A stretch of DNA of 64,000 bases from Roseicyclus sp. (GCF_018402035.1 NZ_JAGYJN010000008.1:1-64000); one strand, 5' to 3'; numbered from the stretch's first letter, positions 1-10,740 are shown. The notes: a model not told the origin generated them from the sequence alone. Translations and numbers: made by a program.

Positions 1-600
1 CTCGTCGCGCAGGCGCGGGCGCACGGGGGCTTTTAGCCCCGCCTTGCCCAAGGCTTCGGACAGGCGCACGGCGCGGTCGGATTTTGACCCGTCAGGCTCG
101 CCCAAGCTGAACCGGTTACCTTCGATATGCTTGACGACGCCCGGCTCGATCACTTCGGCGGCGGGATAAACCACGCAGCCCAAGACGCGGTCCGGGCCAA
201 AGCCGTTCCATTGCGCATCGCCCGGATCGACCGAGGCGAGCCTTGTGCCTTCAAGCGGGCCGCCATCCTTGTGGAAATACCACCATGGCACACCGTTGAC
301 GCCCGAGACGATGGTTGTTTCCGGCCCGATCAGCGGCGCCATCTTGCCCACGATGGGGGGCACGGAATGCGCCTTGAGCGTCACGATGACGTAATCTTGA
401 TGCCCAAGTGCTGCCGGATCATCGGAGGCGTTGACCTTGTAGGTCTTGCGCTCACCCTCTTCGATGAGCGTCAGGCCATTGGCCTGCATGGCTGCCAGAT
501 GCGGGCCACGGGCGACAAGGCTGACCTCGGCCCCGGCTTCGGCCAGTTTTGCACCCATGTAGCCGCCGATGGCGCCCGCGCCGAAAATACAGATCTTCAT
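1..600 (-). CDS. 2-dehydropantoate 2-reductase family protein (PanE/ApbA-like), partial
   Basis: The gene starts at ATG 600 and runs off the left edge of the window, so about 200 N-terminal residues are visible and the C-terminus is missing. The product opens with MKICIFGAGAIGGYMGAKL, the GxGxxG Rossmann dinucleotide-binding motif typical of ketopantoate reductases (NADPH reduction of 2-dehydropantoate to pantoate). A conserved stretch VTLKAHSVPPIV (about residues 73-84) is also seen in the family. Its start overlaps the stop of the upstream ligase gene by 4 bp (ATGA), so the two are translationally coupled. Because the partner is a CoA ligase and not panB/panC, the true substrate may be another 2-oxo acid; members of this family outside pantothenate operons are often promiscuous. 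Confidence 0.85.
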   Translation of the reverse strand, partial: MKICIFGAGAIGGYMGAKLAEAGAEVSLVARGPHLAAMQANGLTLIEEGERKTYKVNASDDPAALGHQDYVIVTLKAHSVPPIVGKMAPLIGPETTIVSGVNGVPWWYFHKDGGPLEGTRLASVDPGDAQWNGFGPDRVLGCVVYPAAEVIEPGVVKHIEGNRFSLGEPDGSKSDRAVRLSEALGKAGLKAPVRPRLRDE

Positions 601-2129
601 GCTTGTTCCACCAATCCCAGTTTCTCGGCCAGCCCGATGCGCTGGAGCTTTCCGGTCGCACCTTTCGGGATTTCGGCCAAGATCACCACCTTGCGCGGCA
701 CTTTGAAGGCGGCCAGCCGTTCGCCTGCAAAGGCGCGGATATCGGCCTCGGTCGCCTCCATGCCTTCGCGCAGCACGACGGCGGCACCTACCTCTTCGCC
801 GAGCTTGGCATGGGGGATGGCGAAGGTCACGACTTGTGCCACCGCAGGATGGGCTGACAGAACGCCATCGACCTCAAGCGGCGAGATCTTTTCGCCGCCA
901 CGGTTGATAATCTCCTTCAGCCGCCCGGTGAGCGAGAGATACCCCTCATCATCGAACTGGCCCTGATCGCCGGTGCGGAACCAGCGGCGGCCATCGGCCT
1001 CGAAAAAGTTCTTGGCATTCGCCTCGGGGTTGCCCTCGTAGCCCGGCGTCACATTGGGGCCGGAGATGACGATCTCGCCCACACCTTCGACAAGGCGGTT
1101 TTCGATCTCATGGGCGATGCGGACCAAGGGGCCAGCCTCGACGCCGACCGATCCGGGCTTTTGCGCGCGCGGCGGCAGGGGGTTGGAGGCCATTTGGTGG
1201 GCGGCTTCGGTCATGCCGTAGCCCTCGATCACCGGGGCGCCAAAGGTTGCGGCGAGTTGCTCCATCACCGGGCCGGGCAGCGAGGCCGAAGAGGAGCGCA
1301 AGAAGCGCAGCGGAACATTCTTGATCGTCTCGGCATTGCGCGAGGCGCGCGCGAGGATCGTTTGATGCATGGTCGGCACGGCGGTGTACCATGTGGGGCG
1401 CGCCTCCTCCATCCAGCTGAAGAACTTCATCGCGTCAAAGCCGGGCGCGCACCAGACCGACCCGCCAGCGGCAAGGCTGGAGGAGACGGCCGCGATCAGC
1501 CCGTGGATATGGAACAAGGGCATCACGTTGAGGCAGCGATCCGCGGGTGTCAGCGCCAGCGAGGCACCGATATGGCGGGCCGAGGCCGCGACGTTCGATT
1601 GCAACAGCGGCACGATCTTGGGACGCGAGGTGGTGCCGGAGGTGTGCAAGATCAGCGCGACGTCATCGGCATTGGGGGCGGCGGTGTCGGCTTGGCCTGC
1701 GCTGCCTTCAGCCGTGAGGGTAAAGCTGCCGGCGGGCAGACTTACGTCAAAGGACAGGCGGATCACCGTCAGGCCTTGCGCGATGGCGGCGGCATGGGCG
1801 GCACCTGTCTCGCCCTCGGCCAAGATGATGGCCTTGGCCTTGAGGTCATCGAGGTAAAAGGCGAATTCTTCTTGCTTATAGGCGGGGTTGAGCGGGCAGG
1901 TGGTGGCCACGCCCGCGACAGTCACGAAAGCCACGGCCATTTCGGGGCCATTGGGCAGCACGATGGCCACGCGGTCGCCGCGCCCGATGCCCGCGCCATG
2001 CAGCGCATCTGCGACATGGGCGGCTTGGTCGGCCAAGCCTGCATAGCTGAGCCAATCGCGGCCCGGTGCGCCGATTGCTTGCGCGCGTTGATCTTGCGCG
2101 CTGATCAGCGCGGCGAGTGTGTCTGTCAT
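597..2129 (-). CDS. Acyl-CoA ligase of the oxalate-CoA ligase (AAE3/Pcs60-like) group
   Basis: A 510-residue AMP-forming acyl-CoA synthetase (ANL superfamily). The P-loop-like motif LHTSGTTSRPK lies at residues 161-171, and EGYGMTEAAHQMASNPLPP further on resembles the signature region of oxalyl-CoA synthetases (plant AAE3, yeast Pcs60) more than that of fatty-acid or acetate ligases. The C-terminal PKGATGKLQR holds the adenylation lysine. I chose ATG 2129, not the ATG at 2153, because AAAGGAGG sits just upstream of 2129 inside the longer reading frame. The stop overlaps the panE-like start by 4 bp. Oxalate or another small dicarboxylic acid is the inferred substrate; no formyl-CoA transferase or oxalyl-CoA decarboxylase is visible here to confirm it. 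Confidence 0.85.
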   Translation of the reverse strand: MTDTLAALISAQDQRAQAIGAPGRDWLSYAGLADQAAHVADALHGAGIGRGDRVAIVLPNGPEMAVAFVTVAGVATTCPLNPAYKQEEFAFYLDDLKAKAIILAEGETGAAHAAAIAQGLTVIRLSFDVSLPAGSFTLTAEGSAGQADTAAPNADDVALILHTSGTTSRPKIVPLLQSNVAASARHIGASLALTPADRCLNVMPLFHIHGLIAAVSSSLAAGGSVWCAPGFDAMKFFSWMEEARPTWYTAVPTMHQTILARASRNAETIKNVPLRFLRSSSASLPGPVMEQLAATFGAPVIEGYGMTEAAHQMASNPLPPRAQKPGSVGVEAGPLVRIAHEIENRLVEGVGEIVISGPNVTPGYEGNPEANAKNFFEADGRRWFRTGDQGQFDDEGYLSLTGRLKEIINRGGEKISPLEVDGVLSAHPAVAQVVTFAIPHAKLGEEVGAAVVLREGMEATEADIRAFAGERLAAFKVPRKVVILAEIPKGATGKLQRIGLAEKLGLVEQA

Positions 2130-2183
2130 GGGTGTCCCTCCTTTGGTCGCCATCGCTTGCCCGACGACAGGGGCAATTTAGTG

Positions 2184-2263
2184 TTTTGTCAGCCCTTGGC
2201 CAGACTGGATATGCACATGGTGCTCTGAGCCGGATGCTGGCGCATTGTCAATTGCTGACAAAA
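2184..2263. promoter_or_regulatory. Divergent promoter region with operator-like inverted repeats
   Basis: The 178-bp gap between the divergent ligase and cuyA-like genes holds a 10-bp inverted repeat, TTTTGTCAGC at 2184-2193 and GCTGACAAAA at 2254-2263. The right copy is part of a local palindrome, TTGTCA (2245-2250), 5-bp centre, TGACAA (2256-2261). Paired sites of this form suit a dimeric regulator such as a GntR-family repressor acting on both genes. No regulator gene is adjacent, so this is inference from symmetry. Confidence 0.45.
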
Positions 2264-2307
2264 TATGCATCACTGCGCGCAACACCCTTATGGCGGAGCC
2301 CATGGTC

Positions 2308-3309
2308 ATGCATCTTTCCCGATTTCCCCGCGTCTTTCTTGCCCATTTGCCAACGCCGTTGGAGCGGATGGACCGCCTGAGCGCGGCTTTGGGCGGGCCA
2401 GAGATTTGGATCAAGCGCGATGATTGCACCGGCATGTCATCGGGGGGCAACAAGACGCGCAAGCTGGAATTCCTGATGGCCGAGGCGATGGCCGAGGGTG
2501 CTGATATGGTCATGACGCAAGGGGCCACGCAATCCAACCATGCCCGCCAGACCGCCGCATTCGCCGCAAAACTCGGCATGGGCTGCCACGTTCTTTTAGA
2601 AGATCGGACAGGCTACCAAGACCCCGATTATACCGAGAATGGCAATGTGCTGCTCGATCATCTGCATGGGTCCACGACCGAGGTGCATCCGGGCGGCACT
2701 GACATGCCCGCCGCGATGGAACGGGCAGCCGAGGCTGCGCGCGCCAAGGGGCGCAAGGTTTATACCATCCCCGGTGGCGGGTCGAACCCGACGGGCGCGC
2801 TGGGCTATGTGAATTGCGCGTTGGAGTTGTTGGGTCAGGTCAATGAGCGCGGGCTGGTGGTCGATCATCTGGTCACGGCGACGGGATCGTCCGGCACGCA
2901 AGCCGGGCTGGTGGCGGGGATGTGCGCGCTGAATGCGGGCATCCCGGTGCTTGGCATCGGCACCCGCGCGCCCAAGGAAAAGCAAGAACAGATGGTCTTT
3001 GATCTGGCCTGCCGCACGGCGGAAAAGCTGGGTTGCGCAGGGGTGGTCAAGCGCGAAGATGTGGTGGCCAATACCGATTACGTCGGCGCGGGCTATGGCC
3101 TGCCGCGTGAGGATACGCTGGAGGCGATCCGCATGTTTGCCGAATTGGAGGGGATTTTGCTTGATCCCGTCTATTCCGGCAAAGGGGCGGCGGGGCTGAT
3201 CGATTTGTGCCGCAAAGGGCATTTCAAGCAAGGCGAGCGGGTGGTGTTTTTGCACACCGGCGGCTCGGTCGGGCTATTTGCCTATAAGGGCGCATTGGCG
3301 CGCGGATGA
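2308..3309 (+). CDS. cuyA: PLP-dependent L-cysteate sulfo-lyase / D-cysteine desulfhydrase family protein
   Basis: A 333-residue fold-type II PLP enzyme of the ACC deaminase/D-cysteine desulfhydrase family. The sequence [22 protein letters not shown] near residue 35 contains the PLP lysine in SGGNKTRK, and [14 protein letters not shown] is the substrate/PLP-binding loop. The opening [19 protein letters not shown] closely resembles CuyA of roseobacters, which releases sulfite and ammonia from L-cysteate. Start 2308 is preferred over 2302 and 2245 because GGCGGAG lies 9 nt upstream and family proteins begin at MHL. The next gene overlaps by 4 bp. CuyA and D-cysteine desulfhydrase are hard to separate by eye, so the symbol is tentative. 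Confidence 0.7.
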   Translation: MHLSRFPRVFLAHLPTPLERMDRLSAALGGPEIWIKRDDCTGMSSGGNKTRKLEFLMAEAMAEGADMVMTQGATQSNHARQTAAFAAKLGMGCHVLLEDRTGYQDPDYTENGNVLLDHLHGSTTEVHPGGTDMPAAMERAAEAARAKGRKVYTIPGGGSNPTGALGYVNCALELLGQVNERGLVVDHLVTATGSSGTQAGLVAGMCALNAGIPVLGIGTRAPKEKQEQMVFDLACRTAEKLGCAGVVKREDVVANTDYVGAGYGLPREDTLEAIRMFAELEGILLDPVYSGKGAAGLIDLCRKGHFKQGERVVFLHTGGSVGLFAYKGALARG

Positions 3310-3998
3310 GGACGGTCGGCATCCTTGGCGGCATGGGGCCAGAGGCGACGGTTCTTTTGATGCAAAAGATCATCGCGGCGGTGCCCGCGCGCGATGATGG
3401 CGATCATGTGCCGTTGATCGTGGATCAAAACCCCCAAGTGCCCAGCCGCATCGCGCGGTTGATCGAAGGCACGGGCGCGGACCCCGCGCCGGTGCTGGTG
3501 GCGATGGCAAAGCGGCTGGAGGGGGCGGGGGCCATGGCGCTCGCCATGCCGTGCAACACCGCGCATCATTATGCCGATGAGATCCGGGCGGCGGTCAGTG
3601 TTCCGTTTCTCGACATGGTTGCGGCCTCGGCGCGCGCGGCGTTGGCTGTGGCAGGGCTTGGCGGCAAGGTCGGGCTTTTGGCCTCGCCCGCCGTGGCGAA
3701 GGTGGGGCTTTTCGACCGTGCGCTGGGGGCGCTGGGGTTGGAGGTGATCCACCCTGATGATGGGGCGGCGATGCTGGCCGCGATCCGGTCTATCAAGGCG
3801 GAAGGCCCGAATGACGCCGCGCGCGGGGCGCTTTTGGCCGCATCTGGGGCGCTTTTGGCAAAGGGTGCTGAGGTGCAACTGATCGCCTGCACCGAGTTCT
3901 CGCTCATCCCCGAAGCGGTCGCGCCGGGGGTGCAGGCCATCGACACGCTGGATGTGCTGGTGGGCGAGATCGTGGGGTTCGCACGCGCCTCAGCCTAA
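3306..3998 (+). CDS. Aspartate/glutamate racemase family protein
   Basis: A 230-residue cofactor-independent racemase of the Asp/Glu superfamily. It begins [15 protein letters not shown], the family N-terminus, and carries the two catalytic cysteines in [10 protein letters not shown] (about residue 82) and IACTEFS (about residue 197). Its ATG overlaps the stop of the upstream CuyA-like gene (ATGA), so the two are translated as a pair. This suggests that it interconverts stereoisomers of the lyase substrate or of a related amino acid. The 3' end overlaps the 3' end of convergent oxyR by 9 bp. Confidence 0.85.
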   Translation: MRTVGILGGMGPEATVLLMQKIIAAVPARDDGDHVPLIVDQNPQVPSRIARLIEGTGADPAPVLVAMAKRLEGAGAMALAMPCNTAHHYADEIRAAVSVPFLDMVAASARAALAVAGLGGKVGLLASPAVAKVGLFDRALGALGLEVIHPDDGAAMLAAIRSIKAEGPNDAARGALLAASGALLAKGAEVQLIACTEFSLIPEAVAPGVQAIDTLDVLVGEIVGFARASA

Positions 3999-4904
3999 GC
4001 GGGCCGCATCATACATCGCCTCGGCCGATTGGCGCACCACCTCGGCCAGATCGTGCAACTCGGCGGCCAGCGCGCTGGTGCTGCGCCAGATCATGCCGAC
4101 GGTGCGGGCTGGGCGCGTGGTCTCGAACCGTTGCACGGCGACGCTCGCCCCACGGGTTTCAACCCCGACTGCCATTTCGGGGATGAGCGTCACGCCCAAG
4201 CCTGCGCCCACCATCTGCACCAGCGTGGAGAGCGACGAGCCATCAAGCCCCGCGTGCCGTGCGCCGGTTCTCAGGCCGCAAACCTCGAGCGCTTGATCGC
4301 GGAAACAATGCCCCTCCTCCAAGAGCAAAAGCTGCATATCGGGCAGGGCGGCGGGGGCGGGGACGGGGCGACCTGCTTCGGCCTCGGGGCGGACGAGCAC
4401 GAAGCCCTCGGAGAAGAGCGCTACTTCGGTCAGGCCGGGTTCCGACACGGGAAGGGCGACCAGCGCGGTATCAAGCCGCCCATCGCGCAGCTCGGCGATC
4501 AGCCGCTCGGTCTGGGTTTCGCGCAGCTGGAGATCGACGCCGGGGTAGCGCGCGCCCAGATCGCGGATGAGCCGCGGCAGCAGGTAGGGCGCGATAGTGG
4601 GAATGACCCCCAGCCGCAGCCGCCCGCCCGGTCCATCGCGCCGGGTGCGGGCCACATCCTCCAACTCGCCCACGGCGCGCAAGATGTCGCGCGCGCGCGC
4701 CGCGATCTCCTCGCCCAGACCCGTTAGCCGCACTTGCCGCGCGCCGCGCTCGAACAGCTTGGCGCCCAAGCCATCCTCGAGCGCCTTGATCTGCATCGAT
4801 AATGCGGGCTGGGTGACGGAACAGGCCTCGGCCGCCTGTCCGAAATGGCGGAACCGGGCCAGCGCATCCACAAAGCGTAATTGGCGGAGGGTGATGTTTG
4901 TCAT
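3990..4904 (-). CDS. oxyR: Hydrogen peroxide-sensing LysR-type regulator OxyR
   Basis: A 304-residue LysR-type regulator. The N-terminal winged helix-turn-helix reads HFGQAAEACSVTQPALSMQIK (residues 20-40). The redox switch is visible as C200 and C209 in EEGHCFRDQALEVC, matching Cys199/Cys208 of E. coli OxyR in spacing and context. It is transcribed divergently from katG across 149 bp, the classic arrangement for direct control of catalase-peroxidase. A palindrome overlaps the oxyR start codon, which suggests autoregulation. Confidence 0.93.
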   Translation of the reverse strand: MTNITLRQLRFVDALARFRHFGQAAEACSVTQPALSMQIKALEDGLGAKLFERGARQVRLTGLGEEIAARARDILRAVGELEDVARTRRDGPGGRLRLGVIPTIAPYLLPRLIRDLGARYPGVDLQLRETQTERLIAELRDGRLDTALVALPVSEPGLTEVALFSEGFVLVRPEAEAGRPVPAPAALPDMQLLLLEEGHCFRDQALEVCGLRTGARHAGLDGSSLSTLVQMVGAGLGVTLIPEMAVGVETRGASVAVQRFETTRPARTVGMIWRSTSALAAELHDLAEVVRQSAEAMYDAARLG

Positions 4905-4949
4905 AAGATGAACTTATCATGACAATCAGGAAATACAACTTATCCTGAT
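4903..4949. promoter_or_regulatory. Candidate OxyR operator between oxyR and katG
   Basis: Two symmetric elements lie side by side. The first is ATAAG, 5-nt centre, CTTAT at 4903-4917, overlapping the oxyR start codon. The second is ATCAGGA (4925-4931), 11-nt spacer, TCCTGAT (4943-4949). AACTTATC occurs at 4911-4918 and again at 4937-4944. Dyads with T-N11-A character in tandem are expected for a tetrameric LysR-type protein such as OxyR. Assignment to OxyR follows from the flanking genes. Confidence 0.6.
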
Positions 4950-4996
4950 CGCTTTTCTTTGTTAAGCGCAATGCAGGACAGGGGAATCGCCCATAG

Positions 4997-7216
<2,220 letters not shown>

Positions 7217-7242
7217 TCGGATCAGCGATCAGCCAAGGATGC

Positions 7243-7275
7243 GGCCCGGGGGATGACCCCGGGCCGTTTTCTTTT
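7243..7275 (+). terminator. Rho-independent terminator of katG
   Basis: A perfect 9-bp stem, GGCCCGGGG / CCCCGGGCC, with loop GATGA, followed by GTTTTCTTTT. It lies 26 bp after the katG stop and just before the 3' end of the convergent DapA-like gene. Confidence 0.92.
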
Positions 7276-7278
7276 GGC

Positions 7279-8202
7279 CTAGGCGAGGATTGCGAGCTTT
7301 GCCGCCTGCCTTGTCATCAGCGTTTCAATCTCGGCCAGCGTTCCTGCTGACAGCGCGGGGCCGGGGCGGCGGACTGTGGCATGGGCAATCGCGCCGCGAC
7401 GGGCGAGGATATGTTTGCGGATCGACAGGCCCAGACCCGGCTGGCTTTCGTAGCGGATGAGCGGCAGATAGGCGTCGAAAAGATCGCGCGCCCGCCCTTC
7501 ATCGCCTTTTTTCACCAAGCGCACCACATCGGCCATCATCTCGGGGTAGGCAAAGCCCGTCATCGCGCCATCGGCACCGCGCAAGACTTCCTCGAGCAAG
7601 AATTGCCCGCCATTGCCGCACAGGATCGAGACACGGCGCGCGCCGCCTGCCTCTTGCGCGCGCAGGGTGGTGATCTTGTCGAGGCCCGGCCAATCCTCAT
7701 GCTTGAGCATGACGGCGGTGGGGCAGCTGTCGAAAATCGTGCGGATCACTTTGGCCGACATCTGCACGCCGGTGACCAGCGGGAAATCTTGGATCACCCA
7801 AGGTGTTTGGCCCAAGACATCGGCGACCATCTGGAAATAGCCGATGATCTGGTCATCAGTGCGCAGATGGCCGGGGGGGGCGACCATGACGCCAGCGGCC
7901 CCCTTGTCCATGGCGCTATCGGCCAGCGCCTTGATCGCGGCAAGGCCGGGGGCCGAGACGCCGACGATGATCGGCACGGATGCCCGCGCGGTGACACGCG
8001 CGATGACCACATCGCTTTCCTCGGCCGAGAGCTTGCCCGCCTCGCCCATGATGCCAAGGATGGTCAGGCCGGTCGCGCCCTTTTCCTCGTAGAAATCGAC
8101 CATGCGGTCGATGCTTTGCAGGTCGAGCGTGCCATCGGGCAGAAAAGGGGTGGCGGCGATGGTAAAGACACCGGCGGCGGTTTCATCGAGAAGTTTGGCC
8201 AT
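7279..8202 (-). CDS. DapA-superfamily (dihydrodipicolinate synthase-like) aldolase/lyase of unknown substrate
   Basis: A 307-residue class I aldolase-fold protein of the DHDPS/NAL family. The Schiff-base lysine is K167 in AVMLKHEDWPG. The residues that define true dihydrodipicolinate synthase are absent: GTTGE is GIMGE at 50-54 (both threonines lost), and the catalytic tyrosine of LYNVP is Gln138 in VIQDFP. It therefore should not make dihydrodipicolinate; another pyruvate-derived or 2-oxo acid reaction is likely. It is the last gene of the hydantoinase operon and starts 1 bp after the racemase-like gene stops, so it probably handles a later intermediate of that pathway. Confidence 0.85.
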   Translation of the reverse strand: MAKLLDETAAGVFTIAATPFLPDGTLDLQSIDRMVDFYEEKGATGLTILGIMGEAGKLSAEESDVVIARVTARASVPIIVGVSAPGLAAIKALADSAMDKGAAGVMVAPPGHLRTDDQIIGYFQMVADVLGQTPWVIQDFPLVTGVQMSAKVIRTIFDSCPTAVMLKHEDWPGLDKITTLRAQEAGGARRVSILCGNGGQFLLEEVLRGADGAMTGFAYPEMMADVVRLVKKGDEGRARDLFDAYLPLIRYESQPGLGLSIRKHILARRGAIAHATVRRPGPALSAGTLAEIETLMTRQAAKLAILA

Positions 8203-8203
8203 A

Positions 8204-8878
8204 TCAGGCTCCGGGTTTATGGGTCTGTGACAAGGCGATCCGGCCCAGCGCCATGGCGACGGCGGCTTGGCAGGGGTCGATCACCGGGATCTGTAGCAGT
8301 TGTTCCAGAGCAGAGCGATAGCGCGCCATGCCCGCGCAGCCAAGGATTAGCACCTCGGCCCCGTCTTGGTCACGCAGTGCGCGGCCCGTATCGATCAGGC
8401 GGTTTTGCGTGATGGCGGGATCGGCGAGTTCCGCCACCCCCAGACCAAGCGCGCGGTCGCCCGCCAAACGATCCAGCACCCCCATCGCGCCCAAGCTGCG
8501 CAGATGGCGCGGGATAGAGGCAGGCAAGATCGCGATGATGCCAAAGCGCTGGCCAAGGGTCAGCGCGGTCGCAACGGCGGCCTCTTGTATGCCCAAGACG
8601 GGTTTGGCGGTGCGAGAGCGCAGCGCATGCACACCGGGATCGCCGAAACAGGCGATGACAAAGCCCGCAGCCTCGGGTTCCAGCGACGCGGCCAGCCGCA
8701 GCATCGGCGTGATGGTTTCATCGGCCTGCGCTTGGGTCTCAATACCCGGCGGCCCCTCGGCCAAGGTGAGGCAGGAGATCGGTGCGCCCATGCCTTGCAA
8801 GGGTGCGATGGCTGTAGCGATCCCGTCGGTGACGGTCTGGCTGGAATTGGGGTTGATGACGAAAAGCGTGCCTGTCAT
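8204..8878 (-). CDS. Asp/Glu/hydantoin racemase family protein
   Basis: A 224-residue member of the hydantoin racemase (HyuE-like) group. It starts TLFVINPNSSQTVTDGI, where INPNSS is the family hallmark. The two catalytic cysteines are in VIACFGDPGVHALR (about residue 76) and LILGCAGMARY (about residue 181). Hydantoin racemases interconvert D- and L-5-substituted hydantoins. Its start overlaps the VOC gene by 4 bp, and the DapA-like gene follows after 1 bp, so it sits mid-operon. Its presence beside a hydantoinase supports hydantoin-type substrates, but no N-carbamoylase is seen. Confidence 0.85.
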   Translation of the reverse strand: MTGTLFVINPNSSQTVTDGIATAIAPLQGMGAPISCLTLAEGPPGIETQAQADETITPMLRLAASLEPEAAGFVIACFGDPGVHALRSRTAKPVLGIQEAAVATALTLGQRFGIIAILPASIPRHLRSLGAMGVLDRLAGDRALGLGVAELADPAITQNRLIDTGRALRDQDGAEVLILGCAGMARYRSALEQLLQIPVIDPCQAAVAMALGRIALSQTHKPGA

Positions 8879-9270
8879 GCGCCCACCCGCGTGGTTTGCT
8901 GGATCTCGATCTGATACCCCTCGGGGTCGCGAAAGACGAAGGCGCGAATGCCGAGATTGTCATTTTGGAACATTTTTGAGAGCGCATCCACCCCAATCTC
9001 GCCTAAATAGTCATACCAAGCTTGCACATCCGCAACCCGGATGCAGAGTTGGACGCATTTCTCGGGCTGCCAGTTGTTCATCCCCTTGGCCTCATCAACC
9101 AGCCCCACATGCGCGCCCGGTGCGATGCGCAAGATCTTGGCCAGATCGCCCTGATCGATGGCCAAGGGCAGGCCCAGCACATCGCGGTAAAAAGCGAAGG
9201 CGCGCGGCAGGTCGCGGTAATAAAGAAAGGTGATCGCCAGCTCATGCGGCGCATCGGGGCGAGGGGTCAT
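8875..9270 (-). CDS. VOC-superfamily (glyoxalase/dioxygenase fold) protein
   Basis: A 131-residue protein with the paired beta-alpha-beta-beta-beta layout of the vicinal oxygen chelate fold. TFLYYRDLPRAFAFYRDVLGLP (from residue 14) and FRDPEGYQIEIQQT near the C-terminus are typical. The glutamate in IEIQQ and the histidine at position 9 are possible metal ligands. Start ATG 9270 overlaps the hydantoinase stop by 4 bp, and its own stop overlaps the racemase start by 4 bp, so it is firmly part of that operon. The reaction cannot be read from sequence; an isomerase, epimerase or ring-opening role would fit the context. Confidence 0.8.
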   Translation of the reverse strand: MTPRPDAPHELAITFLYYRDLPRAFAFYRDVLGLPLAIDQGDLAKILRIAPGAHVGLVDEAKGMNNWQPEKCVQLCIRVADVQAWYDYLGEIGVDALSKMFQNDNLGIRAFVFRDPEGYQIEIQQTTRVGA

Positions 9271-10682
9271 TGCGCTTGTCCTGTGAGATCGCGGGGTGTT
9301 GTGCCAATGGCGGGGCGGTCGATCCAGCGGCCAGCACCCGGTTGGCCAAGGTATTCGCCATCGCGCATGACCGCTTGGCCGCGCAGGAATACGGCCGTGG
9401 GAAAGCCAGTGACGGTCGTGCCCTCCCACGGGTTGTAGCCCACATTGTCGTGCAGGTCGTTGGCACCATAGGTGCGGCTTTGTGCCGGATCCCACAGCAC
9501 CAGATCAGCGTCATATCCGGGCGCGATCCGGCCTTTGCCGCGCAGGCCGTAAAGCGAAGCGGGCGCTTCACAGTTGAGGCGCGCAAAGCTTGCCAGCCCC
9601 AGATGGCCACGGTTGACCATTGCATCGAACATCAAGGGCAAGCGCGGCTCGAGCCCCGGCATGCCATTGGCGATGGCGGGAAAGGGCGCATCAAAGCCAT
9701 TGGCGAATTTCCCCGTTGCGTCAAAGCGATAGGGCGCGTGATCAGAGGAGACGATTTGAATATGCCCCGCCGCGATCCCGGCCCAAAGGGCGGTTTGGTC
9801 GGTGCGGGTGCGTTGCGGGGGCGAGCACATCCATTTCGCCCCTTCCATGCCGGGGCGGTCCAGCACATCTTCGGTTTGGAACAGGTAATGGGGGCAGGTT
9901 TCGGCCCAGATGGGCGCACCGCGCGCGCGGGCATTGGCGATCTCGGCGACCGCCTCGGCGGTCGAGACATGGAAGATCATCACGGGCGCGCGGGCAATTT
10001 CGGCCAGATGGCACATGCGCGCCACCGCCTCGATTTCCGCCGCGCGGGGGCGGGAGGCGGCGTGGTCAATGGGCCTTGTCCGCCCCTCGGCCAAAAGCTG
10101 CGCGCGGGCATCGGCAATGATCGCGTCATTCTCGGCATGGATGCAGGTCAGCGCACCGGCCGGACCCGCGATGCGCAGCACCTTGAGGATGGCCGCGTCG
10201 GATAAGCCGATATTGTAGGTCGTGAACAGCTTGATCGAGCGATGACCGGCGGCAATCAGCGCGCGCAGATCATCCGCGAAATCCGCCACATCGGGATCGC
10301 TGATCAAGATGTGAAAGGCGTGATCGATGGCCGCCCCGCGCGCGGCGCGTGCCGCGTAATCGGCCATGGCGTCGCGCAAGCGCTGGCCCTTGGCCTGTGC
10401 GGCGAAAGAGATGGTGCTGGTGGTTCCCCCCATCGCGGCAGATCTGGTGGCGGTCTCGAATGTGTCGGCATTCATCAGCCCCATGCCCGACATCTGTTCG
10501 ATATGGCAATGCGGATCCACGCCGCCGGGGGTGATGATCAGGCCCGTGGCGTTTATTTCCTGCGCGCCGGTCAGCCCATGGCCCAAGGCCGCGATCCGCC
10601 CATCGGTGATGGCGATATCGGCTGGCACGACTGCGCCGCCCGTAACGACGCGCCCGCCGGTGATGAGTGTTTCAAAGCGCAT
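9267..10682 (-). CDS. Dihydropyrimidinase / D-hydantoinase-like amidohydrolase
   Basis: A 471-residue cyclic amidohydrolase. The two-metal site is complete: H58 and H60 in DPHCHIEQ, carboxylated Lys151 in SIKLF, H182 in CIHAEND, H238 in FHVST and Asp314 in SSDHAPY. Members hydrolyse the ring amide of dihydropyrimidines, hydantoins or allantoin; dihydropyrimidinase/hydantoinase is favoured by overall length and the CIHAEN motif. It is the first gene of a four-gene minus-strand operon with VOC, racemase-like and DapA-like genes, all overlapping or 1 bp apart. A phosphomannomutase gene ends 58 bp upstream. Confidence 0.85.
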   Translation of the reverse strand: MRFETLITGGRVVTGGAVVPADIAITDGRIAALGHGLTGAQEINATGLIITPGGVDPHCHIEQMSGMGLMNADTFETATRSAAMGGTTSTISFAAQAKGQRLRDAMADYAARAARGAAIDHAFHILISDPDVADFADDLRALIAAGHRSIKLFTTYNIGLSDAAILKVLRIAGPAGALTCIHAENDAIIADARAQLLAEGRTRPIDHAASRPRAAEIEAVARMCHLAEIARAPVMIFHVSTAEAVAEIANARARGAPIWAETCPHYLFQTEDVLDRPGMEGAKWMCSPPQRTRTDQTALWAGIAAGHIQIVSSDHAPYRFDATGKFANGFDAPFPAIANGMPGLEPRLPLMFDAMVNRGHLGLASFARLNCEAPASLYGLRGKGRIAPGYDADLVLWDPAQSRTYGANDLHDNVGYNPWEGTTVTGFPTAVFLRGQAVMRDGEYLGQPGAGRWIDRPAIGTTPRDLTGQAQ

Positions 10683-10740
10683 GACGCCCCCCTGACGGGG
10701 GCAGCATGGGGGTGGCGTGGCGGCTTGTCCAGACCGGCGC

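Noticed and set aside
1110-2228. Long open frame on the plus strand opposite the acyl-CoA ligase
   Set aside because: It is an antisense shadow in high-GC DNA: no domain is recognisable and the opposite strand encodes a complete ligase.
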